64,000 nucleotides of DNA from Charina bottae. Taxonomy: Eukaryota; Chordata; Lepidosauria; Squamata; Charinaidae. The notes under the pieces were generated by a model. The model was not told the DNA's origin and made no database searches. It saw only the letters and a program-made list of their open reading frames with translations. Position numbers and translations under genes: made by a program. Below, piece after piece: positions 1 to 11,702 of this stretch (position 1 is the first letter of the stretch; each line of letters starts with the position of its first letter). Location of the stretch: assembly GCA_023362775.1 (NCBI GenBank), contig JALMGJ010000001.1:67149501-67213500 (forward strand), given 5' to 3'.

Positions 1-1183
1 TAACACTGAACTAAATGGATCAGACGCCTGACCAGAATAAGGCAGATTCCTAAAGCATGTTGTATAGCAGTTACAAGAGCATTGTGTCTGTTTTGAGGCC
101 TCAGTCCAGAGCTGCAGAAACAGCATGATATAATTCACTAACTCTGGAGGTAGTCCAATCCATTTTGATGCTTGGATCTGTAGCTTCTTATGCTTGTTTG
201 GAGAAATGTCCCACAATTATTTTTATCCTGACTACTGATTTCTCCGTTCTTTCATATTTGATGCCTGATTATATGTATGGATCTCTAGTTAATAGTATCA
301 GAAAAAAGGGTAATCACGACAACATGATAGGAAAAGAACAGCCAAAATCCACATTGTGATATACATCAGTAATGAGTTGAAGGTTTAAAATAGTCTTTTA
401 TTTGATAAATTTATATCTACGTTTTCATCCTGGATGGAATTCAACACCACATATAGTTTCCTAGGAGTTCTTCCATCCTGGGCCTAAGCTTCTTGAACCA
501 AAAAACTGGATCATTAACTCAGAACATTTTCTTCCTTACTTGGAAAACACATGCCTATTTCCAGTTCCATACATTATGTGTCAGATTCAAATCATCCAGA
601 GTATAGCTATATCCATCAATAAGCACTTTTGGCACAATTTATTTATTTATTTGAGGAGGGATCAAGGTGCTGTGGTCATGCTTTGCATTTATAAAAGTGC
701 AGGCTAACTCTCTAAGCATTTCAAGCAAAAAAAGGGAAAATATGGCAGCTGATAAAATTGTGTTTTGCTATTTTTTGTTAAGAATTTATTGAAATGTATG
801 AATGTCTTTGTGAATGGGCTAAACTGTAAAGTCTAATTCCTCTTCAGTGCAAGGTGTTTGAGATTTTAAATATGTCAATATGTGAAAAAAGCAAAGCTGA
901 TATTTGCTCTCCCTTGGATTTTAGCTCATGTATTCATAGGGTTTATATGCTTCTCCAATTCAAAAGGATTCTGAGGGATTACATTCCTGTCTTACAGTAA
1001 GAAGGTTAAAAATAAAAATGAACTACCATAACAATTTAGTTACAATTGCAGTTACAAAACCTCTGGTACCTGAGGAACAATCAAGTATCAAGGAAAAACC
1101 CATGATCAGGGCTCATTACCCATAGCAGTATCACTCCTAGTGCTCCCTTAAAAATCCAGGTTTTAACATCTTTCCTAAAATTT
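1..1183. other. AT-rich single-copy DNA, no gene seen
   Basis: No convincing coding sequence, RNA gene or recognisable repeat is visible. Short open frames here have no motif or codon signature and are treated as chance. Confidence 0.6.
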
Positions 1184-1534
1184 AACAAGAGTAGGGTGAC
1201 CATATGTCCCGTATTGAACGGGACAGTCCCGTTATTTTAGCATTTTTCAACCGTCCCGTCGTTTTGATCAAAATCTCAATTTTGTCCCTTTTTTAAACCC
1301 GGCGGGAAGGAGGACAGGAAGACAGGAAGGAGGACTGGAGCCGGACTTGCCATTGGAGGCAGCCCGGAAGAGGCCCTATCAGCGCGGCAACTGGAAGCCC
1401 AGTTGCCACGTGCAATCCCAGCAGCAGAAGCAGCACCACAGTCCAGGTTCCTGCCTCCTTACCTGATCCTGAGATTGTCTGCCCAGCAGTGGTGAGGCCA
1501 GGGAAAGCAGGCACGGGAAGGTTGTGGGAAGAGG

Positions 1535-1870
1535 GTGCATGTGTGTGTGTGTGTGTGTGTGCGCGCGCACGCAGATTACTTGCTCAGAGTAATTGCGTGC
1601 ACACACACACACACACCCCACACCCTCTTTCTCCAGCCTCCCCATGACCAAATGCACCCGCACCTGTTGCAGGGAGTCTGGAGAAAGAGGGTGTGGGGTG
1701 CGTGTGTGTGTGCGCGTGTGTGTGCATGCGTGCGGATTACTTGCTCAGCGTAATCGCGCACACACAAACACACATGCACGAACCCCACCCCCCTTTCTCC
1801 AGCCTCCCTGCAACAGGTGCGGGTGCATTTGATCATGGGGAGGCTGGAGAAAGAGGGTGTGGGGTGCGTG
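1535..1870. repeat. (TG)n / (CA)n hairpin arrays
   Basis: Two successive units each read (TG)n, a short near-palindrome around AGATTACTTGCTCAG, then (CA)n, so the microsatellite arms can pair with each other. They lie inside the hAT MITE at 1192-3291. Confidence 0.75.
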
Positions 1871-3099
1871 TGTCTGTGTGTGTGCATCTGATCGGGCTTG
1901 GCCAAGGGAGGAGAGTTGTCGGGCCGCCGAGCAGGAGAAGCAGGAGCTGGCCACCCTGGGGAGCTTCTGCGGGCAGCAAGGGGCGGAGTGGTCGATAACT
2001 CTCCTCCCTCGGCCAAGCCCGATCAGATGCACACACACACACACACACACTCACAGGACAGACTGCCCTCGGCAGGAGCTGGCCATGCTGGGGGGCTTCA
2101 GCGGGTGGCGAGGGGCAGAGTGGTGTGGCTGAAGCCTCCCAGCATGGCCAGCTCCTGCCGAGGGCAGTCTGTCCTGTGAGTGTGTGAGTGTGTGTATGTG
2201 CATCTGATCGGGCTTGGCCGAGGGAGGAGAGTTGTCGGGCCGCCGAGCAGGAAAAGCATGAGCCGGCCACCCTAGGGAGCTTCAGCGGACAGCAAGGGGC
2301 GGAGTAGTGTGGCTGAAGTCCCCCAGCGCAGCCGGCTCCTGCTTCTCCTGCTCGGCAGTGGCGGCGGCGACAACTCTCCTCCCTCAGCCAAGCCCGGTCA
2401 GATGCACACACACACACACACTCACACACTCACAGGACAGACTGCTCTCGGCAGGACCTGGCCGCACTGGAGGGCTTCAGCGGGTGGCGAGGGGCGGAGT
2501 GGTCAACAACTCTCCTCCCTCGGCCAAGCCTAATCAGATGCACACACGCACACACTCACAGGACAGACTGCCCTCAGCTGGACCCGGCCGCACTGGAGGG
2601 CTTCAGCGGGCAGCGAGGGGTGGAGTGGTGTGGCTGAAGCCTCCCAGCGTGGCCGGCTCCTGCCGAGGGCAGTCTGTCCTGTGAGTGTGTGAGTGTGTGT
2701 ATGTGCATCTGATCGGGCTTGGCTAAGGGAGGAGAGTTGTCGGGCCGCTGAGCAGGAGAAGCAGGAGCCGGCCACCCTGGGGAGCTTCAGCGGGCAGCAA
2801 GGGGCGGAGTGGTGTGGCTGAAGCAGCCGAGTGCAGCTGGGTCCTCCTGCTTCTCCTGCTCTGCGGCGGTGGCAGCAGCAGCGACTCTCCTCCCTCCCTC
2901 GGCCAAGCCCAAGGGGGATGGGGCAGTGGTGGGCCTCCATCCCCTCCATCCCCGCCCCTTGTTCCCCGGCCGATGACGGTGCTGTGTGCACAGTGTGTGT
3001 ACTCCGGCCTCCCCCAAACACACCAGCTCTGCCGCACCATTTACTGCTAGAAGAAAAAAAAAACCTTTAAAAAATTGGGAAAAAAAATTAAAATCCGAG

Positions 3100-3188
3100 C
3101 CAATCAGGCTGATGGGGGCAGGGTTTGCAGGCAGGAGCCAATCGTGTGGGGCAGGGGCGGGGTTTGCAGGTGGGAGCCAATTGCGTGG
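3100..3188. promoter_or_regulatory. Triplet of CCAAT boxes with GC boxes
   Basis: CCAAT occurs at 3100-3104, 3138-3142 and 3177-3181, a 38-39 bp period, interleaved with GGGCAGG/GGGCGGGG. This looks like an NF-Y/Sp1-type promoter module. A related block, opposite strand, lies in the MITE at 21101-21495. Promoter activity is inference only. Confidence 0.45.
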
Positions 3189-3299
3189 ACTGGGGGGCAG
3201 GGTTTGGAGGCCAGCATGGTGGCATAAGACCCTGTCCCGTTTTGCCATCCCAAAAGTCCCGTTTTTGTCTGAAGGAAATATGGTCAGCCTAAGCAAGAG

Positions 3300-4784
3300 G
3301 GAAGCTAATCTGATCTTGGAAAGTACATTTTTCCAAGGAAGTGGGGCTTTAACCACAATCCTATGCCTCCTTAAAAAACGAGAGTAATCTCCATTAAGAC
3401 CCACAATGGATCATAATGATTAGTAAACATGCATAAGATTGGACTATTGAGTCTTAATAACTAGCAATAACATATTGTATCTTTTAAATTGCTAACGATT
3501 TCTATATATTCCTCTTGCATAATACATACATATGTTGTAGTAAAAAGTGACTATTGCTCTAGCTTCTGCATGTAGAAATACCTACAGAATTCCTTATATT
3601 CCTTATGAATATAAGGAAGACAACTGTTTGTGGGTAGGCAGCAGAGATGCGCGGGATAGTGGTTCCATGTACCAAGTAGCCAGAAAGAATAATATAAGGA
3701 TACCCTCTTTCCCCAGACTAGCGTTCTCTCTCTTAATACAGAAGCACATGTGTGTTTACATGTTCAAGCACATGATCATGACTTTCTATACGAAAAGCAG
3801 CATGGTCTCCCTGAACATGGATCTCTGAGAATCATCTAATGAAATTCATGAGAATTTAACAGTTCCTCATCCTCTGCTTCTCACACTTCAGGCATTCTCA
3901 AAATAATGAAGGGGCAACATGTAATTCCTGCCCCCCTCAAAGGTGGCCTCTCATAAGACCACCACATGAAGTTTTCTATTCTTAACCATATTAAATTAAT
4001 GGTCACTGTAAAAATTCTATACTTAAAAAAATAAGGACAAAGACACAGGAAATTGAACTTTCAAGATCGTTACTTCTGCTTTCCCTACTCACTGTCCTTT
4101 TGACAAAAATATATCTTGAAAGAGAAAATGGGCTAGACTCTTATCTTTCTTCTTCCTTGTCACTCAAAACTACAGTATAACAATACTTTGTCAAGCTAAT
4201 GGCATGTTGAACACAAATAGGGAAGACAAATATCCTACAGATAATCATCCTCTGTTAATGCAAATCTAATTTAAAGAGCTCAAAAACATATGCATGCAGG
4301 GATGTCTGCAGGGTTTGGTAAAAAAAAAGTCAAGATAGTGCCACAACAGTATGATCAAAGCTGTGCAACACACACACAAAAATGGGCACAATTTTGATTG
4401 CACCTTCATGGCTGACACACACACACACACACTTCACACATAGCCTTTATTTACCACCCTTACATTGGACCAAATCATGTTTAGACTAAACATGCCTGAG
4501 TGTGCATATGAATACAGCATTTTCTGAGTAATTTCTAAATACTTCTATGGTGGCTCAACTCCTATCTGGCTTCCAAGCTGCATTATTAAACATAATGAAA
4601 AAAATTAATAGGGGAGCAGCAACTATTATATCAAGAAGAATAGGCTGGCTGCAGGAGGGGGGAAAAATCCCCTCTTAGTTCTTTCAACAAAGATGTTTAA
4701 TACCACAAGGAGGTATTTCTTAGGAGAAGAAAATCAAGTATGCAGAGATATAATGGGAAATGTATAGATACAGTATATATATTT
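3300..4784. other. Single-copy DNA with a short (CA)n tract
   Basis: No gene seen. A (CA)n run of about 22 bases lies near 4411-4432. Confidence 0.6.
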
Positions 4785-5008
4785 GTGACTTCGAGTCAGC
4801 ATTGACTCCTGGCGACTGTCTGGGCAAGTCCCTGAAGTATGCTTGGCAAGATTGCAAAAGTGGTTTGCCATTGCCTCCTTCCTAGGGCTGAGAGAGAGAG
4901 TGACTGGCTCAAGGTCATCCCGCTGGCCTCGTGCCTAAGGTGGGACTAGAACTCACAGTCTCCCAGTTTCTAGCCTGATGCCTTAACCACTATACCAAGC
5001 TGGTTCTC
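4785..5008 (-). mobile_element. tRNA-derived SINE
   Basis: Read on the minus strand it starts with a tRNA-like head: an A-box-like stretch (TGGTATAGTGGTTAAGG) followed by a B-box-like GAGTTCTAGTCCC. It then runs into a body that includes CAATGGCAAACCACTTTTGC. The same head is found at 55676. No clear target duplication was found. Sauria-like SINE is the likely class, but the family is uncertain. Confidence 0.6.
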
Positions 5009-5009
5009 T

Positions 5010-6418
5010 TAATGGGGAATACCTGGCTTGATAGTAATATATGTAGAAAAGGTAGTGAAATTAGTTAATCACAAGCCAAATATGAACCAGAAGTATGATG
5101 TGGATGCCAAAGGTAAGTGCATTTTACGCTGCATTAAACTGAAATGTCTAATTTCAATTTAAGAGGCGATCTCACTGTGAGTGTTGATAGTTGAACTATC
5201 AATAAGGAAAATGGCGAATTCCCCTCCATTCTGTCCACGAGGCTTTAAACTGATTCTTGCCCAACCCAGGACTTGAAATTGATGGCCTGGGTGGGCACTT
5301 TCAACTTTTTAATTTTCTACTGTTGCCCTCAGTTATGCCATGGGTGCAAGTCAACAGGAGCAATATATGCATCTCTTGACTCATCTCACTTCTCATAGAA
5401 GGAATAAGGCCTTCCTGAGATCAGCCTAAAAAAGGCCAGATATCTGCAGAACGAGTCTGATGCGTGGTGGGGAGCAGGAAGAGGTGGGATGCATTTGTAC
5501 AGTCTTGTTTTCAGTTCTGGATCAACACATTTGCTACTGCTCTGAAAATGCTACACTGGGCTTCATTTAGACCTGTCTCACTGCTGTTATGTAGCAAAGG
5601 TTATCGATCAGTATCAGCTTGATGAGGAATAAAAATGTAAGAACTACAATGAAACAACAATGGGCTGTTGGCGGCGGCGGCTGCTTTTGTCCAGATAAGG
5701 CTTCACAGTAAACCAGAAAAGGTTTAATTGCTATTGTGCCCCAAATAAGGATATGAGGTGATTGTATCTTCTATTTTACAGAAATCAATGCTCTGTTTAA
5801 AGGCATCACTGGATGGGTGGTTCAGTCCAACCCAAGTTTGAAAACAATGAACCCTCAGAAGGGATAGCAGTAGTCTGGAAGGAAACCTGAGGATGTTTTG
5901 CCTTGCTATGAAGTTTCAAAATTGATGGGAACACTATTTGTCACCTAAGCAGCACCTAATTTGGGAAATCATCAGTTTCTAGATGTGTAAATCAATATTT
6001 TTCTTGTGAAAACTCCTTCCTTCCTCCCTCCCTCCCTCCCTCCCTCCTCCTACATTTATTCTATTCGTTTTACAAAAGTAATTCCATTAGCATCTACTCT
6101 TTCAAATAAGATGTTAAACAACATAGGAAATGAGCAGATGAGGAGGAAAAAAGATATGAAGTTATTTCACAAAGAAAGAGCATTTTTATATATTATGGTC
6201 TAATCTTTCACAGATTTCCCATTTAATATCCGAGAGAAAATGGCTATTAGTGAAGGCCAAATGGAATATATTTTTTGTTTCTTTTTCTCTTCCTTGGTAA
6301 CGCCAGAGGTCTCTCCTTTAATTCAGAATAATCCAGACTATTATTACTGGTTATAATGACTAGAATTATTATACTGAGAAACATTCAGAATCATTGTGCT
6401 ATATGACCAAAATGACAC
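5010..6418. other. Single-copy DNA with a (TCCC)n tract
   Basis: No gene seen. A C/T-rich (TCCC)n tract of about 30 bases lies at 6019-6047. Confidence 0.55.
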
Positions 6419-6430
6419 AAATTTTGCTTA

Positions 6431-6770
6431 AGGTAAAGGTAAAGGTACCCCCCCGCACATTTGTGCAGTTGTGTCCGACTCTAGGGGCCGGTGCTCATCT
6501 CCGTTTGTTAGCCGAAGAGCCAGCGTTGTCCGAAGACGCTTCCGCGGTCATGTGGCCACATGTCACGCACGGAACGCTGTTACCTTCCCACCGAAGTGGC
6601 ACCTATTCATCTACTTGCATTTGCATGCTTTCGAATTGCTAGGTTGGCAAGAGCTGGGGCTAGTGCGGGAGCTCACTCCGTCACGCGGGGCTAGGGATTC
6701 GAACCTCCGAACTTGCGATCTTCCGATCAACAAGCCTGGCGTCTTACCCGCTGAGCCACCACGCCCCTAT
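6431..6770 (-). mobile_element. tRNA-derived SINE (GGTAAA-tailed family), copy 1
   Basis: On the minus strand it begins with a tRNA head containing a GGCTCAGCGGGTAAGACG-like A box and a GGTTCGAATCC B box, and it ends in tandem TTTACC. It is flanked by a perfect 12-bp duplication AAATTTTGCTTA (6419-6430 and 6771-6782). Related copies lie at 11703, 29403 and 31826. Pol III transcription is expected for the class. Short open frames through it are not genes. Confidence 0.85.
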
Positions 6771-7010
6771 AAATTTTGCTTACAAAGATGCTAAACCCTA
6801 AACCCTAAAGGGTTATGCTTTATGATTTTAAAACAAAAGCAAATTTGTTACCTTTATTCCCTAAAGAGAAAGTATATTTTCATTTCAAATGACGCTTCAT
6901 ACCATAACTAAAAAAAAAGAAGAAAGAAAACTTTTTAAGGTGATAATGTTAAATGGCATGACCAGTCTTCCTATCACTTGGCCTAAAAGGGTAAAAGAGT
7001 TTCCTTTTGT

Positions 7011-7038
7011 AGAGATGGGCGGTGATAAATTTGACAAA

Positions 7039-7093
<55 letters not shown>

Positions 7094-7095
7094 AT
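7011..7095 (+). mobile_element. 3' tip of a CR1-L3/L2-type LINE with (AAAT)n tail
   Basis: GAGATGGGCGGTGATAAATTT followed by about 60 bases of (AAAT)n matches the 3' ends of the longer LINE copies at 19398-20199 and 49953-52899. Only the tail remains. Confidence 0.65.
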
Positions 7096-7300
7096 CCTAT
7101 CGGAACTCTTACTAATTTCACCCTACCTTCCAAATATCCCAAAGCGGTAAGTGCTTCAAGGGAAGAACGGTGATGCCAGTGAGCGGCCATGTTGGCAGAA
7201 CCCAGAAGTATCATATGGAATAAACAAAACAGTGTTGGAGTAGGCAAAATGACCCCTGCCTCCAAGGGTTAGGGATAGTAAGAGCAGTTGAAAATCTATA

Positions 7301-7523
7301 CAGGGAGTCCTCGTTTAGCGACTGTCTTGTTTAATGACCATTCACAGTTACAACAGGGATGAAAAATAACTTTGGGACCAATCCTTGCATTTACAACCTT
7401 ATCTGTAAAGCAAAGCAAAGCTGAAGTAAGATCATAAGCAGAGTTGCGGTTTCACTTAGCGACCACTTTCCTTAATGACCGAGTTGCTGGTCCCAATTGT
7501 GGTTGCTAAACGAGGACTACCTG
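7301..7523. mobile_element. Mariner/Tc1-type MITE
   Basis: Inverted ends CAGGGAGTCCTCGTTTAGCG and, from the other side, CAGGTAGTCCTCGTTTAGC, each bordered by TA (7299-7300 and 7524-7525). Length is 223 bp with no coding content. TA duplication plus these ends fits a Tc1/mariner-superfamily MITE; the family name is not established here. Confidence 0.75.
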
Positions 7524-7525
7524 TA

Positions 7526-8784
7526 ATGCACCCATTTGGAACAAAATTTCTTTCCTAGTTTAAATCAACTGGCAGCCTTTTTTCCAGACAAGTCTGCTGG
7601 ACTTTTGAAAGACAGCTGAGCATAACAACAGGTCTAGAAGTCTTCCACAAGGCCATATACCAGTGTATGTCAGGAGCCTGACTCATGTCTGCATTGCAAG
7701 TGCGGCTCAGGCATTATGCAGGCAGAGATTTCTATAGAAAGGAAGTGTCTGGTCTCTCCTGCAGCCAAAACCTTGCCAGGGCTTAGGATGCGGGATGTTC
7801 TCCCTGCAGCTTCAGACAGTGAATAGGAGCCTGGCAAATGCCAGCCCCTGATCACTTTATCACTGCAATTGTGAATGAGGGATTGAACATCATTTGTACG
7901 GTGAAACTTGGATCAGGAGAACACTGAAAACTGGGACAGCTAATTTTAGACTGCCTCCATTGTGAATTGTGAATGAGATGGAGGCTGCATCAGGAGGACC
8001 TGTCTTCTAAAAACGATGAGTTGGATATCTTCATTTGTAGCTAGCAGGATGTGGGAATGAACTCTAATGTTGAGTGTGGAAGTGGAAGTGGCCCACTAAA
8101 AGCTTTATTCACTAAAGGTTTCTTTAGCAACTTCAGTCAATTAAAACCAGATTATATGCAGACAGTATTAATGCCCCACCTCACTATTTTTCATGAGTTA
8201 AATAAGAAGACTGACCGTAACGTGCACCATCTTATGGGGACTGGGCACAGAATAATCACATGGTATTTCCTCATCAAAATGATGGCCCTGCTTGAACAAC
8301 ACACTTAACTCAAATCGTATCTCCTTACTGGTGGTGCTGACAGAACGTAACCACCTTCATTGGATAAAGAGCTGCCATCTGGGGGGATGCAGCATCCCTG
8401 CTCACATCCTATCATGCCCTTTCTTGGTATTGAAGGAGTCTTGGCACCAGGAGAATACCAGCAAGTCTCTGTTGTATCTCTAGCTCCCCCCTTGATGGCT
8501 GGGCAGGCAGGCATCGGTAGTGCGGACTGACATTCCAGTGACTGGAAGGTGTGTTCTCTGCTGTCAGGCTTTGCCAGTGAATTCTGTAGTGGAGAGATTT
8601 GCTTTCTCAGCATCTCTGTATCTCCATATATCTCCGTACCTTTTTCTTGAAGGACTGCCTGAGCTGGACTTGGAAACTGCCTCACAGTTGATTGCGTTTT
8701 GTTGTCAAAGCTGTGTTATGCTATTTTATGTTATTTATGTGTCTAATTATCAGTTGTGTTTTTACTCTGTTTTTATTTTGTTTT
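7526..8784. other. Single-copy DNA, no gene seen
   Basis: Several short open frames exist on both strands, but none shows a domain, splice context or recognisable similarity. Confidence 0.5.
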
Positions 8785-8856
8785 AATTGTTAGCTGCCCA
8801 GAGTCGTGTATCTGAGATGGGCGGCCATATAAATTTATTAAATAAAATAATAATGG
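8785..8856 (+). mobile_element. 3' tip of a CR1-L3/L2-type LINE
   Basis: CTGCCCAGAGTCGTG, then GAGATGGGCGGCCATATAAAT and an AT-rich tail, the same 3'-terminal signature as the longer LINE copies in this window. The upstream extent is unclear. Confidence 0.6.
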
Positions 8857-8979
8857 CTGACTTGGAAAGAGTAGTTTAAGACAAAGCAATCCCAGTTAAA
8901 GTTAATACTCACCCTCTCCATGGCTGACTGGGTTTTGGTGTTTACTTAACATACTAGCTCGGCATTTGACCCAGTAATG

Positions 8980-9293
8980 CATAGCTTTCCAAATTGTGTG
9001 TTGCGACACTTTAGTGTGTCGCAACACACAGTTTAGTGTGTCGCGAAACAACCCGGAAGCGGTGGCAGGGGCGTGCACGGCGGCGGCACGGGGGTGCGTG
9101 CGGCGGAAGCGGTGTGTATGGCGGCGGCGGCCACAACAATGGCAGTGGCGCGCCATCAGCGCTTCCGTGTTTTAGCGGAAAACACGAGGCCGCCACCGCT
9201 GCCGCCGCCGCACACACTCCCCCGCCACTGCATGCGCCCCTACACCGCCGCTGCTGCTGCCGTTGGTGTGTCGCCAACGTTTGGAAAGCACTG
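8980..9293. mobile_element. CpG-rich hAT-type MITE
   Basis: The ends are inverted: left CATAGCTTTCCAAATTG, right end read backwards CAGTGCTTTCCAAACG. The flanks are a perfect 8-bp duplication CAGTAATG (8972-8979 and 9294-9301). The core is extremely GC- and CpG-rich in an AT-rich region and is itself partly palindromic (GTGTTTTAGCGGAAAACAC near 9167). There is no transposase. Open frames of 84-112 residues running through it in several frames are compositional artefacts. Confidence 0.8.
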
Positions 9294-9301
9294 CAGTAAT
9301 G

Positions 9302-10505
9302 TATTGTACAAATCCAACCAGACATATGCATACAATGGCATATTGTATGGCCATGCTCCCAAATTTATAATGGCAGGATTTGTATTTCTTTTTCAACAAT
9401 AGTATGTTTGTATGGTTTTGGCTTTGCATGAAGTGTGAATATAGCCAATGTGGTTTGTTCAACAAACTATGGCTAAAACAATCCATGATGTAGCTTGATG
9501 ATGAATCCATCCATAGGGTGATCTTTTAAAATTTATGTTAAATTTTATTCTGTAAGCTAATGAGTTCAGCTGTAATTTTATGCGGTGGACTATTTGAAAT
9601 TAGGCAAACGTAATGGATATTTTCTCAAATTTTGACATACTGACATGATGCAACTTAACAATTAGATCACTATATTCTAGGGTATTTTATGTATTCTTAT
9701 ATCCAAGATATATCCAAGGTCTGGGTTAGGCATTTATCTTAATTTGAAATCTGTATTGTATTTGCTGCATTTTAAAAACTGAGACTTTTAAAATGTGTCA
9801 CATTATTTATACAAGGATTTCAACTTTTTTCCCCCAAATGGATTCCTCAAAAAGTTAATTTCCCCACATACTTTGGGATTTTGGTTTTAGTTAATTGGGC
9901 ATTACTTCATTTCACACCACTCTGGCAATGAATGAAATCGTGTCCATGGGAAATTTCAATCATTTGGGAAAGAGCCATGATAACCGCGAGTATGAAGCTG
10001 GTATGGAAGCATTATATTGCAAATTCAAATACTACAAAATAACATAAGAATCTAAGAAAAGCCCTGCTGGAGCCAACAAAATACCTATCTAATTCAGCAT
10101 TTTGTTTCCACTGTGGGCCAACCAGATATCTCTGGGAAGTTCATTTGAACATAAGTAGCATCTTCCTGTTTGTGGTCTTCAGTAACTGAAATTCAGGAAT
10201 GCAGTACCTCCAATACCTGAAGTAACACATACTAATCTTGACCAGTAACCCATAGTAGCTTAGGGGCAGTGGTTGTCCTGATACCATGAACTGGGCCAAA
10301 TGTTGGTAAATGAAGATGTCTTTCTCAGAGTAAACCCTCTGCATAGAAACATAGAAGACTGCACTATTGGTCAATTTCCTTTATAATACGTTTCCTCTGA
10401 CCCTTTCATCAATTATTAACATTCCTCTGACAGACATAAGGACTATGTGGTCATTGTTAATAAATGACTTACCCCTCCATCTGTCTATTTTCTTTCCCCT
10501 TACAG
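9302..10505. other. Single-copy DNA upstream of a candidate exon
   Basis: No repeat or gene is recognised. The last ~25 bases before 10506 form a pyrimidine-rich tract ending in CAG. Confidence 0.5.
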
Positions 10506-10638
10506 AAAACGTCGTAAGCAGTTTACCCGATCGCAGCTGAAAAGAGCTTGTAGAATGCCGTGCACTTTAATTCTGAGGAAGGCAAAGTCCCTTATGACTC
10601 ACAAAGAGACTCAAGAGAATTTGAAGACAACACAGTGA
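10506..10638 (+). CDS. Candidate 3'-terminal exon of an unrecognised host gene
   Basis: A pyrimidine-rich tract ending TTCCCCTTACAG immediately precedes 10506, a good acceptor consensus. From 10507 an open frame of 43 codons runs to a TGA at 10636-10638. It is strongly basic at its start (KRRKQFTRSQLKRACRM) and then hydrophilic. The first base would complete a codon from the previous exon. The frame is richer in CpG than its AT-rich surroundings. An AATAAA lies at 10792-10797, about 150 bases after the stop, as expected for a short 3' UTR. I do not recognise the protein. It could be a chance combination of acceptor, open frame and AATAAA, since no other exon is visible in the window. Confidence 0.3.
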
Positions 10639-10791
10639 AACTTGTTTTGTGGTTATTTTTAAAAGCTTCACCGTCTAACCCCCTCCCCCCATAATGAAAC
10701 ATTTTTGGAAGCTGGGCGGAAGTCTGTTCTTTTCTGTGTCCTTACATCACTAGGACAATTGAGGGCAAATCTGGGGCTTGTTTTACTACGA

Positions 10792-10797
10792 AATAAA
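10792..10797 (+). promoter_or_regulatory. Possible polyadenylation signal AATAAA
   Basis: AATAAA located downstream of the candidate exon stop at 10636-10638. On its own this hexamer is common in AT-rich DNA, so it only supports the exon weakly. Confidence 0.25.
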
Positions 10798-10799
10798 AC

Positions 10800-11693
10800 C
10801 CAGATTGGGGCCTTGTCCTAAATGCAAAAACTACTTTGAGATAAGGCAAACCAGGATATTGAATGATTTACTTAAATGTTTCTTCAGTGCACTAATAATT
10901 GCAGTATCTTTCCATTGATGGAGAAACAGAAAACACCTTTTTTTTCAGGCAGATTCAGACAATCTGCTAACTAATTATCGATGAACTCATTGTGATAATA
11001 AGTTTCATGCATTCATAGAAGAGCTGCCTTTTTAAGGTCTACATATATTGCACTAGCCCATCCTAACTTTGGAGCTATATCTGTTGAAGCACAATTGCCA
11101 AATTGCATTGCCTAATCTTTATGTTAAGGTGCTGTCCTTGAGACATAGCAGTTTCACCAATGCAGAGAATCTAAACCATTACTGAAGTGCAAAGGAAAAA
11201 AATGAGCAAAACTGTCTGAAAATCAGCTTATATTGGCTGAATTACATACCCAAATATCATCAGTAACAATCTCTAAAAGTTATTTTTCTGTTATATCCTG
11301 AACAGGAGTAATGCTTCACTGTGGTTTTTATGGGTAGCAACTGCTAGGACTGAGAGTTATTTCTTTAATGTAACCTTAAATCTGTTTCTGTCATTATTTA
11401 TAGATACAGTTGCATGATTTAGAGGCCCTCTCCAGTAGCTCAGATAAGCAAGGTTCCCCCTTGACAGTTGATGGGGATGTGGCTTTGAAAAATAAATGGT
11501 TATTGCCTAGGTTGGAGAAAGACATACAGTACAGTACATCTCAACTACTCTCTACCTAAAGCTGTGTAACAGACCCTGCCCTCCTCTTCCCTCCACCTAA
11601 TATTTTTCACATGTGTAGCCTACAGAACTCCTTCCTCTAACCCCCCAGATTCCTCTTCCACCCAGGCTGTGGCTAAACACTGAGAACAATGTA
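10800..11693. other. Single-copy DNA, no gene seen
   Basis: No coding sequence or repeat is recognised in this stretch. Confidence 0.5.
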
Positions 11694-11702
11694 ATCTATC
11701 TT

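Larger units (their letters stand above)
1192..3291. mobile_element. Non-autonomous hAT-type MITE with palindromic GT/CA-rich interior
   Basis: The ends are inverted copies: left end TAGGGTGACCATAT, and the right end read on the other strand begins TTAGGCTGACCATAT. The flanks are near-identical 8-mers, AACAAGAG (1184-1191) and AGCAAGAG (3292-3299). An 8-bp duplication is the hAT hallmark. GTCCCGT-rich subterminal sequence occurs at both ends. The interior holds no transposase. Instead it holds alternating direct and inverted copies of a GC-rich unit (forward near 1884, 2200 and 2706; inverted near 2012, 2388 and 2522) separated by TG or CA runs. A block of three CCAAT boxes lies at 3100-3181. 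Open frames inside are artefacts of the repeats. Family name not known; hAT assignment is by ends and duplication. Confidence 0.8.

Noticed and set aside
1535..2684. Many overlapping 70-200 residue open frames on both strands
   Set aside because: They arise from the GC-rich inverted units and TG/CA arrays of the MITE; all six frames are similarly open.
6790..6812. CCCTAAA-like telomeric motif
   Set aside because: Only two to three units, plant-type spacing, in AT-rich DNA; likely chance.
9011..9331. 106-112 residue Ala/Pro/Arg-rich open frames
   Set aside because: Composition artefacts of the CpG-rich MITE core.
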